From Hyphomicrobiaceae bacterium (GTDB taxonomy: Bacteria > Pseudomonadota > Alphaproteobacteria > Rhizobiales > Methyloligellaceae): 64,000 bases of DNA. Position numbers and translations under genes: made by a program. Of the stretch, positions 46,972 to 56,607 are shown piece by piece. Each line of letters starts with the position of its first letter. Positions within the stretch are counted from its first letter, which is position 1. The stretch spans positions 496,001 through 560,000 of the forward strand of contig JACKJS010000001.1 in NCBI GenBank assembly GCA_020637815.1, given 5' to 3'. The notes beneath the pieces are model-generated. The model was not told where the DNA came from and searched no databases. It saw only the letters and a program-made list of their open reading frames with translations.

Positions 46972-48393
46972 ATGGTAATGCCGCATTTCATCCGGCTGCT
47001 TTGCGTGGCGCTCTTGGGATTTCTCTTGATGGTCCCTGCGCACGCCCGCGCCGAAGAACCCGCGCTCAGCGAAGAGGAAGCCGGCGCCATCGCGAGGGAT
47101 GCGTATCTCTATCTCTACCCGCTCGTCACGATGGACCTGACGCGTCAGCAATTCACGAACGTCGAGAAGGTGGACGCGTTCTCGGGTCCGATGAATGTCA
47201 TCGTCAACGTTCCGGCCTACCCCACGGCCGAGATGAAAACCGTGGTGCGGCCGAACTTCGACACGCTGTATTCGTCGGCGTGGCTCGACCTGCGAGACGG
47301 GCCGATGCTGATCAAGGTACCGGACACCGACGGGCGCTATTATCTGCTGCCCATGCTCGACATGTGGACCGACGTGTTCGCCTCCCCCGGATGGCGCACC
47401 ACCGGGACCGGCGCTCAGACATTCCTTGTCACACCGCCCGGCTGGACCGGAACCGTTCCGGAGGGCGTCGCACAGATCAAGGCGTCGACGCCTTATGTCT
47501 GGATCATCGGACGCATCAAGACGGACGGGCCGGAGGACTACGACGCCGTTCACAAGGTCCAGGCCGGGCTGAAGATGATGCCCCTGTCGGAGAAGGGAAA
47601 CGACGATTGGAAGCCCGCACCGACGAAGATCGACCCCAGCGTCGACATGAAGAACCCGCCGAAGGAGCAAGTCGACGGTATGTCCGGCGGGCAATTCTTC
47701 AGCTACGCGGCGGAGCTTCTTAAGCTTCACCCGCCCCATTTCACCGACGAGCCGATCATCGCGCGCATGAAGCGCATCGGCATCGAACCCGGAAAGAGTT
47801 TCGACGTCGCCTCGGTCGACCCCGCGATCCGCAAGGGTATCGAGGCCGCGCCGAAGGCGGCCCAGGACCTCATGGCGTGGAAGCTGCCCAAACTCGCTCA
47901 GGTCGTAAACTATTGGTCGCTCAACACCGACACGATGGGCGTCTACGGCAACTACTATCTGAAGCGCGCCCTCATCACGCAGCAAGGCCTTGGCGCCAAC
48001 GTGCCCGAGGATGCCGTCTATCCGCTCAATCTCGGCGACAAGGACGGCAAGCCGCTCGACGGCACCAACAACTACACGATCCACTTCGACAAGGACGACA
48101 TCCCGCCGGTCGACGCGTTTTGGTCCATCACCTTGTACGATCCGAATGGCTTCCAGGTCGGGAACCCGCTCAACCGGTTTGCCGTCTCAAGTTGGATGCC
48201 GTTCATGTACAACGACGACGGCTCGCTCGACCTGTACTTCCAGAGCGAGAGCCCCGGAAAGGACAAGGAAGCGAACTGGCTCCCCGCACCGAAGGGTCCG
48301 TTCAACCTGACCATGCGTCTGTATGCGCCGAAGTCGGCAGCGCTGACCGGCAAGTGGAGCCCACCACCGGTGACGAAGGCTGGCGCCGAGTAA
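46972..48393 (+). CDS. Exported DUF1254/DUF1214 protein
   Basis: A 473-residue exported protein combining DUF1254 (about 45-175; DAYLYLYPLVTMDLTR and VVRPNFDTLYSSAWLDL) with a C-terminal DUF1214 domain (about 340-465; NYTIHFDKDDIPPVDAFWSI and NRFAVSSWMPF). A signal peptide ends near HARAEE. These proteins are widespread in soil and environmental bacteria, and no function is established. The ATG at 46972 has GGAGG five bases upstream. Confidence 0.9.
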   Translation: MVMPHFIRLLCVALLGFLLMVPAHARAEEPALSEEEAGAIARDAYLYLYPLVTMDLTRQQFTNVEKVDAFSGPMNVIVNVPAYPTAEMKTVVRPNFDTLYSSAWLDLRDGPMLIKVPDTDGRYYLLPMLDMWTDVFASPGWRTTGTGAQTFLVTPPGWTGTVPEGVAQIKASTPYVWIIGRIKTDGPEDYDAVHKVQAGLKMMPLSEKGNDDWKPAPTKIDPSVDMKNPPKEQVDGMSGGQFFSYAAELLKLHPPHFTDEPIIARMKRIGIEPGKSFDVASVDPAIRKGIEAAPKAAQDLMAWKLPKLAQVVNYWSLNTDTMGVYGNYYLKRALITQQGLGANVPEDAVYPLNLGDKDGKPLDGTNNYTIHFDKDDIPPVDAFWSITLYDPNGFQVGNPLNRFAVSSWMPFMYNDDGSLDLYFQSESPGKDKEANWLPAPKGPFNLTMRLYAPKSAALTGKWSPPPVTKAGAE

Positions 48394-48425
48394 CCGCAAC
48401 ACCTGATCGCCCGGAACGAGCCCGT

Positions 48426-49226
48426 CTAGACGATGGGCTCCTCTTCGGAGACAGGCCTTTTGCGTGTCGCCTCTTCGGCCAGTTGCTTCAGCTTGTTGTG
48501 TTTGGGTGCGACGAGCCCCGCCGAAATCACCAGCTTGGCGCCGTCGTCGATGGCCATGTCCAGCAGGATCACGTCCTTGGCCGGCATGAACAGGACGAAG
48601 CCCGTCGTCGGATTGGGCGCGTTCGGCATGAACACGGTCATCAGCTCACCGTTGCCGAGCTTTTCCTTCACCTCGCCGGGCGGGTCGCCCGAGACGAACA
48701 CGACCGCGTAGAGTCCCTTGCGCGGAAACTCGATGAGCCCGACGCGCTTGAACGAGGTGCCCTGTTTGGAGAACACCGTTGTGAAGATCTGCTTCAGGAG
48801 GCGGTAAACGCCGCGCACGACCGGCATGCGGTCGAGCAGGATCACGCCGTAACTCACGATGGTCCGGCCAAACAGATTGGCGGCCAGCGCGCCGACGAAC
48901 ATGAGCGAGAGGATGCCGACGACCAATCCGACGCCCGGCACGTTGAATGGCAGAAAGTTGTCCGGAAGGTACGCGTCGGGAATGAGCGGCTTCACCCAGC
49001 CATCGACCAGGTTGATGAACCACCATACCACATAGATCGTGATGGCGACGGGGCCGACGATGATCAAACCGGTGAGGAAGTATCCCCGCAAGCGCGCCAC
49101 GAAGTGAGACGACGTCGGCTCCAGCGCCCCGAAAAGGCCTTGGTTGTCGTCGTCGTCCAACCCCGGAAAGCCCGGGCCCTGGCGCTGCTTGTCTGAATCC
49201 GTCTTTTTGTCGTTCTCGCTGGTCAT
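48426..49226 (-). CDS. DUF502 membrane protein
   Basis: A 266-residue membrane protein of the DUF502 family. The core reads LRGYFLTGLIIVGPVAITIYV, VWWFI, then PGVGLVVGILSLMFVGALAA and the GTSFKRVGLIEFPRKG segment. Two transmembrane segments are likely (about 48-70 and 100-122), with a cytosolic C-terminus and an acidic end. Function unknown. It is convergent with the DUF1254 gene. Confidence 0.88.
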   Translation of the reverse strand: MTSENDKKTDSDKQRQGPGFPGLDDDDNQGLFGALEPTSSHFVARLRGYFLTGLIIVGPVAITIYVVWWFINLVDGWVKPLIPDAYLPDNFLPFNVPGVGLVVGILSLMFVGALAANLFGRTIVSYGVILLDRMPVVRGVYRLLKQIFTTVFSKQGTSFKRVGLIEFPRKGLYAVVFVSGDPPGEVKEKLGNGELMTVFMPNAPNPTTGFVLFMPAKDVILLDMAIDDGAKLVISAGLVAPKHNKLKQLAEEATRKRPVSEEEPIV

Positions 49227-49414
49227 GCTCGGGGGTCGGTCCGCACAGATATTGGGGTTTGTTGGCTTGCGACGAACGGTGGCATGCAGGGGAAGCCCTG
49301 CCCTCCGGACGTTCTCTCTAGCACAGGATTGTTATCAACTTTCAACGATGCGATTGGTCTTCGTCATGGGGCGGCCCAAACCCCGAACGCGGCAAGGTCT
49401 CTTTCCGTCACCGG

Positions 49415-50632
49415 CTATCCGCCAGGCGAAATTACGGTGCAGTCCGTGCCGCCGCGCTTGATGGAGTTACAAATCTTGGAACCCTCGCTCTGACTGGCGA
49501 AGGGCCCGATCTTTACCGTGTAGAAGGTCCCGAGACCGCCGAGATTGACCCGCTCCACACGCGACGGCGCGCTCGAGAGACTCCCATTCGACTGCTTCGC
49601 CTTGGCCCACAGTGCCTCGGCCTCGGACTTTGAACGGCTGTTGGCGAGTTGCACCGTATAGCCCGATCCCGCACTCGCGGCTGGGGCTGAACTGCCGCCC
49701 GTCAGCGCCGCAGTTTGGCGCGAGAACCAGCCGCCGATCCCCGAATCGCCGCTCGACGTGTCCGCCGGCGGGGCGGGCGCGGCCGAGCGCGTCGCCGTCG
49801 TCGTATTCGATGCGGACCTGCTCTGGCCGGATGAGGCAGTGGCTGGATTCGCCGGAGTGGGCTCCGGCGCGGACTCCGCGCTGCCGCCTGCAACCGAGTT
49901 CCACCAGCGGCTGACGGCGTTTCCGCCCGACCCTTCATTGACCGATGCGTTCCAGCCCGATGTCGGCGCGGCTTGTGGCGTTGCGGCCGCCGAAGAAGAC
50001 GAGGCGGACTGGGCGGCTGGCGCCGCCGCGCTCTCCGAAGACTCCGCGGCCTTCGGCGTTCCGAAGCTCGGCACGATCTTGTCCCAGACATTGCCCGCAC
50101 TTGGCACATAGCTGGAGAGCCCCGCGCTCGCAACAGGTCCCACACCGCCATCCTGGGCGATCAGCTTCTGGACCGTGCTTGAGTTCGAATAGCGCCTCGC
50201 TTCCGCCATGGCCGAGGATCCCTGGCTCTCCATACCGGCAGCTTGGAAAGCGAGCCCTTTGTTCACGTAGGCCCGAGCCTTGTCGGAAGACGGCAGCCCG
50301 AGCCACAAGGCCGCGCCGAGATCGGCGACGGCCTGCCCCGGATAGCCGGCGCGCCGATAGGCGATACCCCGCAGATAAAGCGCTTGGGCCACCTGATTAA
50401 TGGTGGCGTTCTTGTCGTTCACGGTGGCTGAGAGCTGGCTTGCAGCCTCGTCGAACTGGCCGGCAGCAAGGGAGGCCTCGCCCCGCCGCAGGCCCACGTC
50501 CTGTGCGACGGCCGCGTTCGGCAATGAGAACACGGCGCACATCACACCGGCTGCAAGACCGAGCATCGAGCCCTGCCGGAAGATGCGCCGGACGCCTTCT
50601 GAGCGGCGCGGCTTCATGGGTTCCCAATGCAT
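49415..50632 (-). CDS. Exported protein with TPR-like and SPOR domains
   Basis: A 405-residue exported protein. A signal segment (about 25-43) is followed by TPR-like helices (about 46-150; YLRGIAYRRAGYPGQAVADL), a long Ser/Ala/Pro/Thr-rich linker, and a C-terminal SPOR domain (about 320-405; YTVQLANSRSKSEAEALW ... KIGPFAS). SPOR domains bind denuded glycan strands at the division site. The ATG at 50632 has AAGGG seven bases upstream; an ATG two codons earlier (50638) is possible. It lies downstream of glmS. Confidence 0.82.
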   Translation of the reverse strand: MHWEPMKPRRSEGVRRIFRQGSMLGLAAGVMCAVFSLPNAAVAQDVGLRRGEASLAAGQFDEAASQLSATVNDKNATINQVAQALYLRGIAYRRAGYPGQAVADLGAALWLGLPSSDKARAYVNKGLAFQAAGMESQGSSAMAEARRYSNSSTVQKLIAQDGGVGPVASAGLSSYVPSAGNVWDKIVPSFGTPKAAESSESAAAPAAQSASSSSAAATPQAAPTSGWNASVNEGSGGNAVSRWWNSVAGGSAESAPEPTPANPATASSGQSRSASNTTTATRSAAPAPPADTSSGDSGIGGWFSRQTAALTGGSSAPAASAGSGYTVQLANSRSKSEAEALWAKAKQSNGSLSSAPSRVERVNLGGLGTFYTVKIGPFASQSEGSKICNSIKRGGTDCTVISPGG

Positions 50633-50682
50633 CGCCATGCCCTTGCTCAAACAAAGAAATCAGGCAAATCCGAGGCTACAGA

Positions 50683-52503
50683 CTACTCTACCGTAACCGA
50701 CTTTGCGAGGTTTCGCGGCTGATCCACGTCCGTCCCCATGAACACCGCCGTGTGGTAGGCGATGAGCTGAATCGGAACCGCGTAGACGAGCGGGGACACG
50801 AACGGATGGACCGTCGGCACCGCCAACCGCGTCTGGACGGCGCAGCCCGCCCGCAGCGGGTCGGCGTCACTGACAAGAATGATCTTACCCTCCCGAGCGG
50901 CGACTTCCTGCATGTTGGATACCGTTTTGTCGAAGAGCTCGTCCTGCGGGGCGATGACGATGACAGGCACACTCTCGTCGATCAGCGCGATCGGTCCATG
51001 CTTCAGTTCCCCCGCGGCATACCCTTCGGCGTGGATGTAGGAGATTTCCTTCAACTTGAGCGCCCCCTCCAGCGCGATGGGGTAGCTCGTCCCGCGGCCC
51101 AGATAGAGGACGTCGCGGGCCTTGGAGAGGCTGTGAGCGAGAGCCTCGTAGGGCGACTCGTCTCGCAGTATCTCCGCCATGTGACGGGGTACCTCGACCA
51201 ACGCCTTGACCAGCTCGGTCTCGCGTTCGGGGCTGATGGTCCCCCGGGCCTTCCCCGCTGCGATGGCGAGGCAAGCGAGAACGGTCAGCTGGCACGTAAA
51301 GGCCTTCGTCGAAGCGACGCCGATCTCCGGGCCGCCGAGCGTCGGCAACACCGCGTCGGACTCCCGCGCGATCGAGGATTCGCGCACATTGACCACGGAC
51401 AACACGTGCTGATTCTGCGCCCGGCAATAGCGCAGCGAAGCCAATGTGTCGGCCGTCTCGCCGGACTGCGAGACGAACAACGCCGCCCCGCCCGGCTCCA
51501 TGCCGATTTCGCGATAGCGGAACTCAGAGGCGATATCGACGTCGACCGGCAGCTTGGCCCAACGCTCGAACCAGTATTTCGCAACGAAACACGCGTAGAA
51601 GGCCGTACCGCAGGCCGAGAGGGACAAGCGGCTTACATTCGAGAAATCCAGCGGCAGATCGGGCAGCGAGACGCGATAGTTGGCGAGGTCGACGTAATGC
51701 GCGAGCGTATGACCGACCACTTCCGGCTGCTCGTGAATTTCCTTCGCCATGAAGTGGCGGAAATTGCCCTTGTCCACCACAAGGCCCGCGGCATGGGATT
51801 TCGTGACGGTGCGATCCACCGCTGCGCCCTCTTGGTCGCGGATAGTGGCGCCTTCGCGGGTGATGACGGCCCAGTCGCCGTCTTCGAGGTACGCGATGTT
51901 GTCGGTGAACGGCGCCAGCGCGATCGCGTCGGAGCCGACGAACATCTCGCCGTCGCCGTAACCGATGGCGAGTGGGCTGCCTTGCCGCGCGGCGATCATT
52001 AGGTCGTCATAGCCCGTGAAAATCATCGCCAGGGCGAAGGCGCCCTTAAGGTGCGACAGGGTCTTGTGAACCGCCGCGATCGGGTCCTTGCCGTCGCGCA
52101 GTTCGCGCGTGATGAGATGGGCGATCACCTCGGTATCGGTATCGGACGTGAACGGTGCGCCTTCGGCGAGGAGTTCCGCCTTCAGCTCGCGGAAGTTCTC
52201 GATGATACCGTTGTGAACCACGGCGACATCGCCAGTCATGTGGGGATGGGCGTTCGCCTCGCTGGGCTTTCCATGCGTGGCCCAGCGCGTATGGCCAATG
52301 CCGGCGTTGCCCGGCAAAGGCTCCGACCGCAGCAGCATTTCGAGATTGCGCAGCTTCCCTTCGGCGCGCCGCCGTTCGATCCCACGGTCCGCGACGGTGG
52401 CGATACCCGTGGAGTCGTAGCCGCGATATTCGAGGCGCTTGAGCGCATCGACAAGCAGTTCGGCCACCGGCCCCTTACCGAGGACGCCAACAATTCCGCA
52501 CAT
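50683..52503 (-). CDS. glmS: Glutamine-fructose-6-phosphate aminotransferase (isomerizing)
   Basis: A 606-residue enzyme that makes glucosamine 6-phosphate, the first step of UDP-GlcNAc synthesis. The N-terminal glutaminase starts MCGIVGVLG with catalytic Cys2 and contains NGIIENF. Two SIS domains follow (about 290-420 and 460-590), and the C-terminus ends PRNLAKSVTVE as expected. It lies downstream of glmU on the same strand. No glmS ribozyme was recognised in the 132-base gap. Confidence 0.97.
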   Translation of the reverse strand: MCGIVGVLGKGPVAELLVDALKRLEYRGYDSTGIATVADRGIERRRAEGKLRNLEMLLRSEPLPGNAGIGHTRWATHGKPSEANAHPHMTGDVAVVHNGIIENFRELKAELLAEGAPFTSDTDTEVIAHLITRELRDGKDPIAAVHKTLSHLKGAFALAMIFTGYDDLMIAARQGSPLAIGYGDGEMFVGSDAIALAPFTDNIAYLEDGDWAVITREGATIRDQEGAAVDRTVTKSHAAGLVVDKGNFRHFMAKEIHEQPEVVGHTLAHYVDLANYRVSLPDLPLDFSNVSRLSLSACGTAFYACFVAKYWFERWAKLPVDVDIASEFRYREIGMEPGGAALFVSQSGETADTLASLRYCRAQNQHVLSVVNVRESSIARESDAVLPTLGGPEIGVASTKAFTCQLTVLACLAIAAGKARGTISPERETELVKALVEVPRHMAEILRDESPYEALAHSLSKARDVLYLGRGTSYPIALEGALKLKEISYIHAEGYAAGELKHGPIALIDESVPVIVIAPQDELFDKTVSNMQEVAAREGKIILVSDADPLRAGCAVQTRLAVPTVHPFVSPLVYAVPIQLIAYHTAVFMGTDVDQPRNLAKSVTVE

Positions 52504-52635
52504 CGCCCCCTACTCCCTCATCGTCTAGCGTGTTCAAAGCCTTATCGAGTCTTGCTAACCACGCGTGCCTCACGTCGCAACTCACGTGCTGTATCGCTTT
52601 GTTGCGGTGCTCGCGTCTGCCGCCGGGCAAGTCGC

Positions 52636-53985
52636 CTATTTGGATTTGTCGCGGCTGCGCCGCTCCCGGACCTTCGCCGCCCAGCCTTCACGCTCTTCCT
52701 GTTTCGCGCGTGTAAGCGCCAAGGCGTCCGCGGGGACGTCTTTGGAGATGACGCTGCCCGAGCCGACATAGGCGCCGTCGCCAATTTTGACCGGCGCAAC
52801 GAGCGAGGAGTTCGAGCCGATAAAGGCGCCCGCGCCGATCTCCGTCCGATGCTTGGCAAAGCCGTCATAGTTGCAGGTAATGGTTCCTGCACCGATGTTA
52901 GCCTTTGGACCTACAGTTGAATCTCCTATATAGGTCAGATGGTTAACCTTTGCCCCTTCCGCAATGTGTGAATTCTTGATCTCGACGAAATTGCCCGCAT
53001 GGGCCCCGGGCGCCAGGTCTGCGCCAGGCCGGAACCGAGCGAACGGCCCGACCGTCGCGCCGGCCCCGATATGGGCCTGCTCGAAATGGCAGAAACCACG
53101 GATGGTCGCGCCATCCTCGATGGTCACGCCGGTCGCCATGATCACGTTCGGCTCGATGACCACATCGCGGCCGATGACCGTGTCGTAGCTCAAGAACACC
53201 GTTTCGGGTGCCACAAGCGTCGCTCCCTGCTCCATGACAGCCGCGCGCAAACGCCGTTGCATGAGACCTTCCGCCACGGCGAGTTCCGAGCGCGAATTGA
53301 CGCCAAGGACCTCTTCGGCGTTCGACAACACGACACGCGTCTGCAGGCCGTCGCCATGTGCAAGGGCGACGGCGTCGGTTAGGTAGTACTCACCCTTGGC
53401 GTTGTTGTTGCCGATGCGCGACAAGAGGTCCGAAAGCGCAGCGTTCGACCGGAAGGCCATGATGCCGGAGTTGCAAAGGATCAGGGCCCGTTCCGCTGCG
53501 GTGGCGTCCTTCTCTTCGCGGATGCCCGCAAGGCGCCCCTTGTCGTCGAAGAGCAGCCGGCCGTAACCGGTCGGATCCGTTGCCTCGAACCCGATCACGA
53601 CCAGATCGGCACCCGCCTCGATCTCCCCCAGGACAGCTTTCAGCGTCTCGGCCCGCAGCAGCGGCGTGTCCCCATACAGCACCAACAGCGGTCCTGGGGT
53701 GGCGCCATAGGCCGGCGCCGCCGCTTTCACGGCATCGGCCGTTCCCAGTTGTTCGGGCTGAACGAACACCTGCGCATCCGGCGTCACGGCGGACCCGGCC
53801 TCTCCCACGGCATCCATGCCGGGACCGACGACAAGCGCCGCGCGCGGGATTCCGGCGGAGGCCGCGGCCCTGAGGACATGAGCGAGCATCGGTGCGCCCG
53901 CAAGACCGTGGAGAACCTTGGGAAGGTCCGATTTCATCCGCGTGCCCTTGCCCGCGGCAAGTACGATAGCCAGAGCCTGTGTCAT
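52636..53985 (-). CDS. glmU: Bifunctional UDP-GlcNAc pyrophosphorylase / GlcN-1-P acetyltransferase
   Basis: A 449-residue bifunctional enzyme completing UDP-GlcNAc synthesis. The N-terminal uridylyltransferase domain has LAAGKGTRMKSDLPKVLHG and VLYGDTPLL; the C-terminal left-handed beta-helix carries hexapeptide repeats with GDSTVGPKANIGAGTITCNY and GAFIGSNSSLVAPVKIG. It lies upstream of glmS in the same direction, with a 132-base gap, so the two can be cotranscribed. Confidence 0.97.
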   Translation of the reverse strand: MTQALAIVLAAGKGTRMKSDLPKVLHGLAGAPMLAHVLRAAASAGIPRAALVVGPGMDAVGEAGSAVTPDAQVFVQPEQLGTADAVKAAAPAYGATPGPLLVLYGDTPLLRAETLKAVLGEIEAGADLVVIGFEATDPTGYGRLLFDDKGRLAGIREEKDATAAERALILCNSGIMAFRSNAALSDLLSRIGNNNAKGEYYLTDAVALAHGDGLQTRVVLSNAEEVLGVNSRSELAVAEGLMQRRLRAAVMEQGATLVAPETVFLSYDTVIGRDVVIEPNVIMATGVTIEDGATIRGFCHFEQAHIGAGATVGPFARFRPGADLAPGAHAGNFVEIKNSHIAEGAKVNHLTYIGDSTVGPKANIGAGTITCNYDGFAKHRTEIGAGAFIGSNSSLVAPVKIGDGAYVGSGSVISKDVPADALALTRAKQEEREGWAAKVRERRSRDKSK

Positions 53986-54252
53986 CTGCTCTTGAAGATC
54001 CCTCGTCGCGCCCGGAGGCCGCTACCTGTGACCGCCGGAGATTTTCGAAACCGCGCCCTGTCTAGTCCAAAGTGGCGTCGAGGACTACAGGGCTCATTTC
54101 GAACTTTGCCCACAATACCGTTGCGGCACGGGAAAATTGACCCCGTGGATGAAGTGAGTAATCTCGCATATTGCGGCAGCGGCTTAACAGATTGATGGCG
54201 CATCCCGGGTCGGCAGGTTCCGCCCGAGGTACGGCTTAGGAGGTCACATCCC

Positions 54253-55176
54253 ATGGCACGACGGCGTTTTGGCGGACGCAACGCGATACGGAGCGTGTTC
54301 TCGATCCTGTGGATCGCACTTGGGTGCCTTTCGGCCTTTTATCTCTTTACCCTGTTCACGGGTCAGACGGCTGCCGTCAGCCGAACCGCCGCAACAGCGC
54401 CCTCCGGTCCAGCCCCGGCCGCGCAGGCCCCTGCGGCGGCTGTCGCGCCGTCGGGTACTTCCAGCGCCGACGTGTCCGCGCTTCAGGGCAATATCCAGCA
54501 ACTCTCGCAGCAGCTTGCCGCGCTTGACGGACGGCTGAGGCCCATCGAAAGCTTCATTGGACCGGCCGCGAAGCTGCCGCCCTCCAATTCCGTGTCGACG
54601 TCCATGCCGACGGCAGAGCCGAAGCCTCAACCGGCGCCGAAGCCGGTCGTGCAGGCGCCGCCGCCGAAGCCTGCGCCCGCTCCGGAACCTGCGGCCGCAC
54701 CAGCGCCAAAACCCGAACCGCAAGCGGCGGCCGCACCTAAACCGCAGCAGCAGGCCGCGCCTGTTGCCGCACCACCGCCCGCGGCTCCCCCGCCAGCTTC
54801 ATCGGCGCCCGCGGCCGCGCCTCCGGCGCCTGAACCCGCCGCGCAAGCGGAGGTTGCCGAGGAGCAAGTCGACGTCGCCGCCATAGACCCAGTTGCGCTG
54901 CCGCCCGCGGCCAATGACGGCTCTACCCGCTACGGGATCGAAATCGGGAGCGTCGCCTCGCGCGACGAGCTACGACCGCTCTGGCGGGAATATTTGACGA
55001 AACACGCGGCTCTCGTCGCCGGTCTGCAGCCGCGCCGAGTCCACGCGCCGGACAACAAATGGCGGCTGATCGCCGGTCCCTTCGCCAATGCGCAGGATGC
55101 CGAAGGCGCCTGTTCGCTGTTCAAGCGTGCCAACAGACCTTGCGCGGCAACGGTCTACGCGGGTGACGCGCTTTAG
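54253..55176 (+). CDS. SPOR-domain protein with Pro/Ala-rich spacer
   Basis: A 307-residue membrane-anchored protein. One transmembrane segment (about 17-38), a short coiled coil (about 70-100), a very long Ala/Pro/Lys/Glu-rich spacer (about 115-210), and a C-terminal SPOR-like domain (about 225-300; YGIEIGSVASRDELRPLW ... WRLIAGPFANAQDAEGAC). It resembles division-linked glycan-binding proteins. The ATG at 54253 follows AGGAGG (54239-54244) and is divergent from glmU. Confidence 0.82.
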   Translation: MARRRFGGRNAIRSVFSILWIALGCLSAFYLFTLFTGQTAAVSRTAATAPSGPAPAAQAPAAAVAPSGTSSADVSALQGNIQQLSQQLAALDGRLRPIESFIGPAAKLPPSNSVSTSMPTAEPKPQPAPKPVVQAPPPKPAPAPEPAAAPAPKPEPQAAAAPKPQQQAAPVAAPPPAAPPPASSAPAAAPPAPEPAAQAEVAEEQVDVAAIDPVALPPAANDGSTRYGIEIGSVASRDELRPLWREYLTKHAALVAGLQPRRVHAPDNKWRLIAGPFANAQDAEGACSLFKRANRPCAATVYAGDAL

Positions 55177-55257
55177 GCGATTCTGCTTCGGCGGCGTACC
55201 GCGCACGGAAACTGTCACCCACGCGCGGCCAGTTCCTTCGCGGTACCGGTGCTCGCC

Positions 55258-56520
55258 TTACGGCTTCGCCTTCTTGATTACGGGCTCCCGTTCCGCCCAG
55301 TTCTGCGGTGCGACGAGGACGAAATCTCCATCGACGATCTGCGTAAGCAACATCGGCTTGGAGCTGTTTACGCCCCGGTCGTCGAACTTGATGGGGCCGA
55401 AGAACGTGAGGAGGTTCGTTGTCGAGATCGCGTCGCGCACCTTCTCGGGCTCGAGGCTTTGCGCCCGTTTGAACGCATCGGCGAACACATAAACGGCCGC
55501 CGCGGCCTGTGCCGATTCCGGTGACGGCTCGTAACCGTAGACACTCGTGTATAGCCGCGTGAAATCTTTTCCCGTCCCAAACAGCGCCCCTTTGTAGCGC
55601 GCGGACTTGTTCCACTGCACGGGGCAAAACAGCAGCTGAGATGACCCCTTGCGCTCCAGAGCCAAGCGGGCCTTCACGCAGTGGGTCGATGCGACCATCG
55701 GCACGTCGGCACCGGCCTGCTCGATCTGGCTGATGACCGTCATCGCGGTGCTCTCATGTCCGGAAACTAGGAACAGGTCGGGTTTGAGCGCCTTGACCTT
55801 GTCGAGCGTCGCGGACATGTCCGCGAAATCCTCGGGCAACTGATCGTCGATGACGCACGCGATTCCGAGGCGGTTCGCATCGGAGAGGACACCCTCGCGG
55901 ACCTCCCGGGAGAACGCATCGTCCTTGGTAGCCATGGCGATGCTAAGGTCGTGCGCCCTCTTGCCGAACTTCTTGCTGAAGGCTGCGGCGAGTTCCAGGG
56001 CCGGTGTAAAGAACCCGTCGGGGGCCGCCGTGACCGCGAACGTATAGCGAGGACGCGGAGAGCGGCGACTGCGCGTCACCGAATGCGCTTCGACCATCGG
56101 TACCTTGTTGAGTTCGACAGTCGACTGAACATTCTGGTTTTGGCTCACGCTGTAGGGCCCGAGAATGAACTTTATGCCATCCGTCTTGATCAGCTGTTCG
56201 ATCAGCTGCTGCGCCCGTTGCGGGTTCGACTGATCGTCGTAATACAGCGCCGTTAGCCGATACTGCTTTCCGGCGATCTTGACGCCGCCCTTTTTATTGA
56301 TCTGGCGAATGGCAAGGTCGTAACCGTTTTTGGTATCGGTTCCGCCGCGCACGTATCGTCCCGACATCGGCACGGTCGTGCCGAGCGTGATCTCATCGTC
56401 AGCCGCAAACGTCGCTCCGCCGCCCGACATGGTCAGAGCAATGACCAGTCCGGCAACAATCCACCGGGAATTCCCCAATTGGCCCCCGCTTATTTTGTTG
56501 AGCCCTCGACCGGGCCGCAT
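55258..56520 (-). CDS. LivJ-like ABC transporter periplasmic binding protein
   Basis: A 420-residue periplasmic binding protein of the type I fold used for branched-chain amino acids, amides and related ligands. A signal peptide ends at GGATFAA. Fold blocks are present: ITLGTTVPMSGRYVRGGTD, YYDDQSNPQRAQQLIEQLI and ADVPMVASTHC. The ligand is unknown. No liv permease or ATPase genes adjoin it. The ATG at 56520 (GAGTGAG upstream) is preferred to the GTG at 56568. Confidence 0.85.
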   Translation of the reverse strand: MRPGRGLNKISGGQLGNSRWIVAGLVIALTMSGGGATFAADDEITLGTTVPMSGRYVRGGTDTKNGYDLAIRQINKKGGVKIAGKQYRLTALYYDDQSNPQRAQQLIEQLIKTDGIKFILGPYSVSQNQNVQSTVELNKVPMVEAHSVTRSRRSPRPRYTFAVTAAPDGFFTPALELAAAFSKKFGKRAHDLSIAMATKDDAFSREVREGVLSDANRLGIACVIDDQLPEDFADMSATLDKVKALKPDLFLVSGHESTAMTVISQIEQAGADVPMVASTHCVKARLALERKGSSQLLFCPVQWNKSARYKGALFGTGKDFTRLYTSVYGYEPSPESAQAAAAVYVFADAFKRAQSLEPEKVRDAISTTNLLTFFGPIKFDDRGVNSSKPMLLTQIVDGDFVLVAPQNWAEREPVIKKAKP

Positions 56521-56607
56521 CTCACTCAACAAGTCGGGAACTGAGCCTACGCCGAATCCCTCGACCACGCATCACTTTACGCACGTTCAAAAACGTTGCA
56601 ACTCGGC

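Noticed and set aside
52504..52635. A glmS ribozyme upstream of glmS
   Set aside because: I saw no ribozyme core in the 132-base glmU-glmS gap, and the ribozyme is known mainly from Firmicutes.
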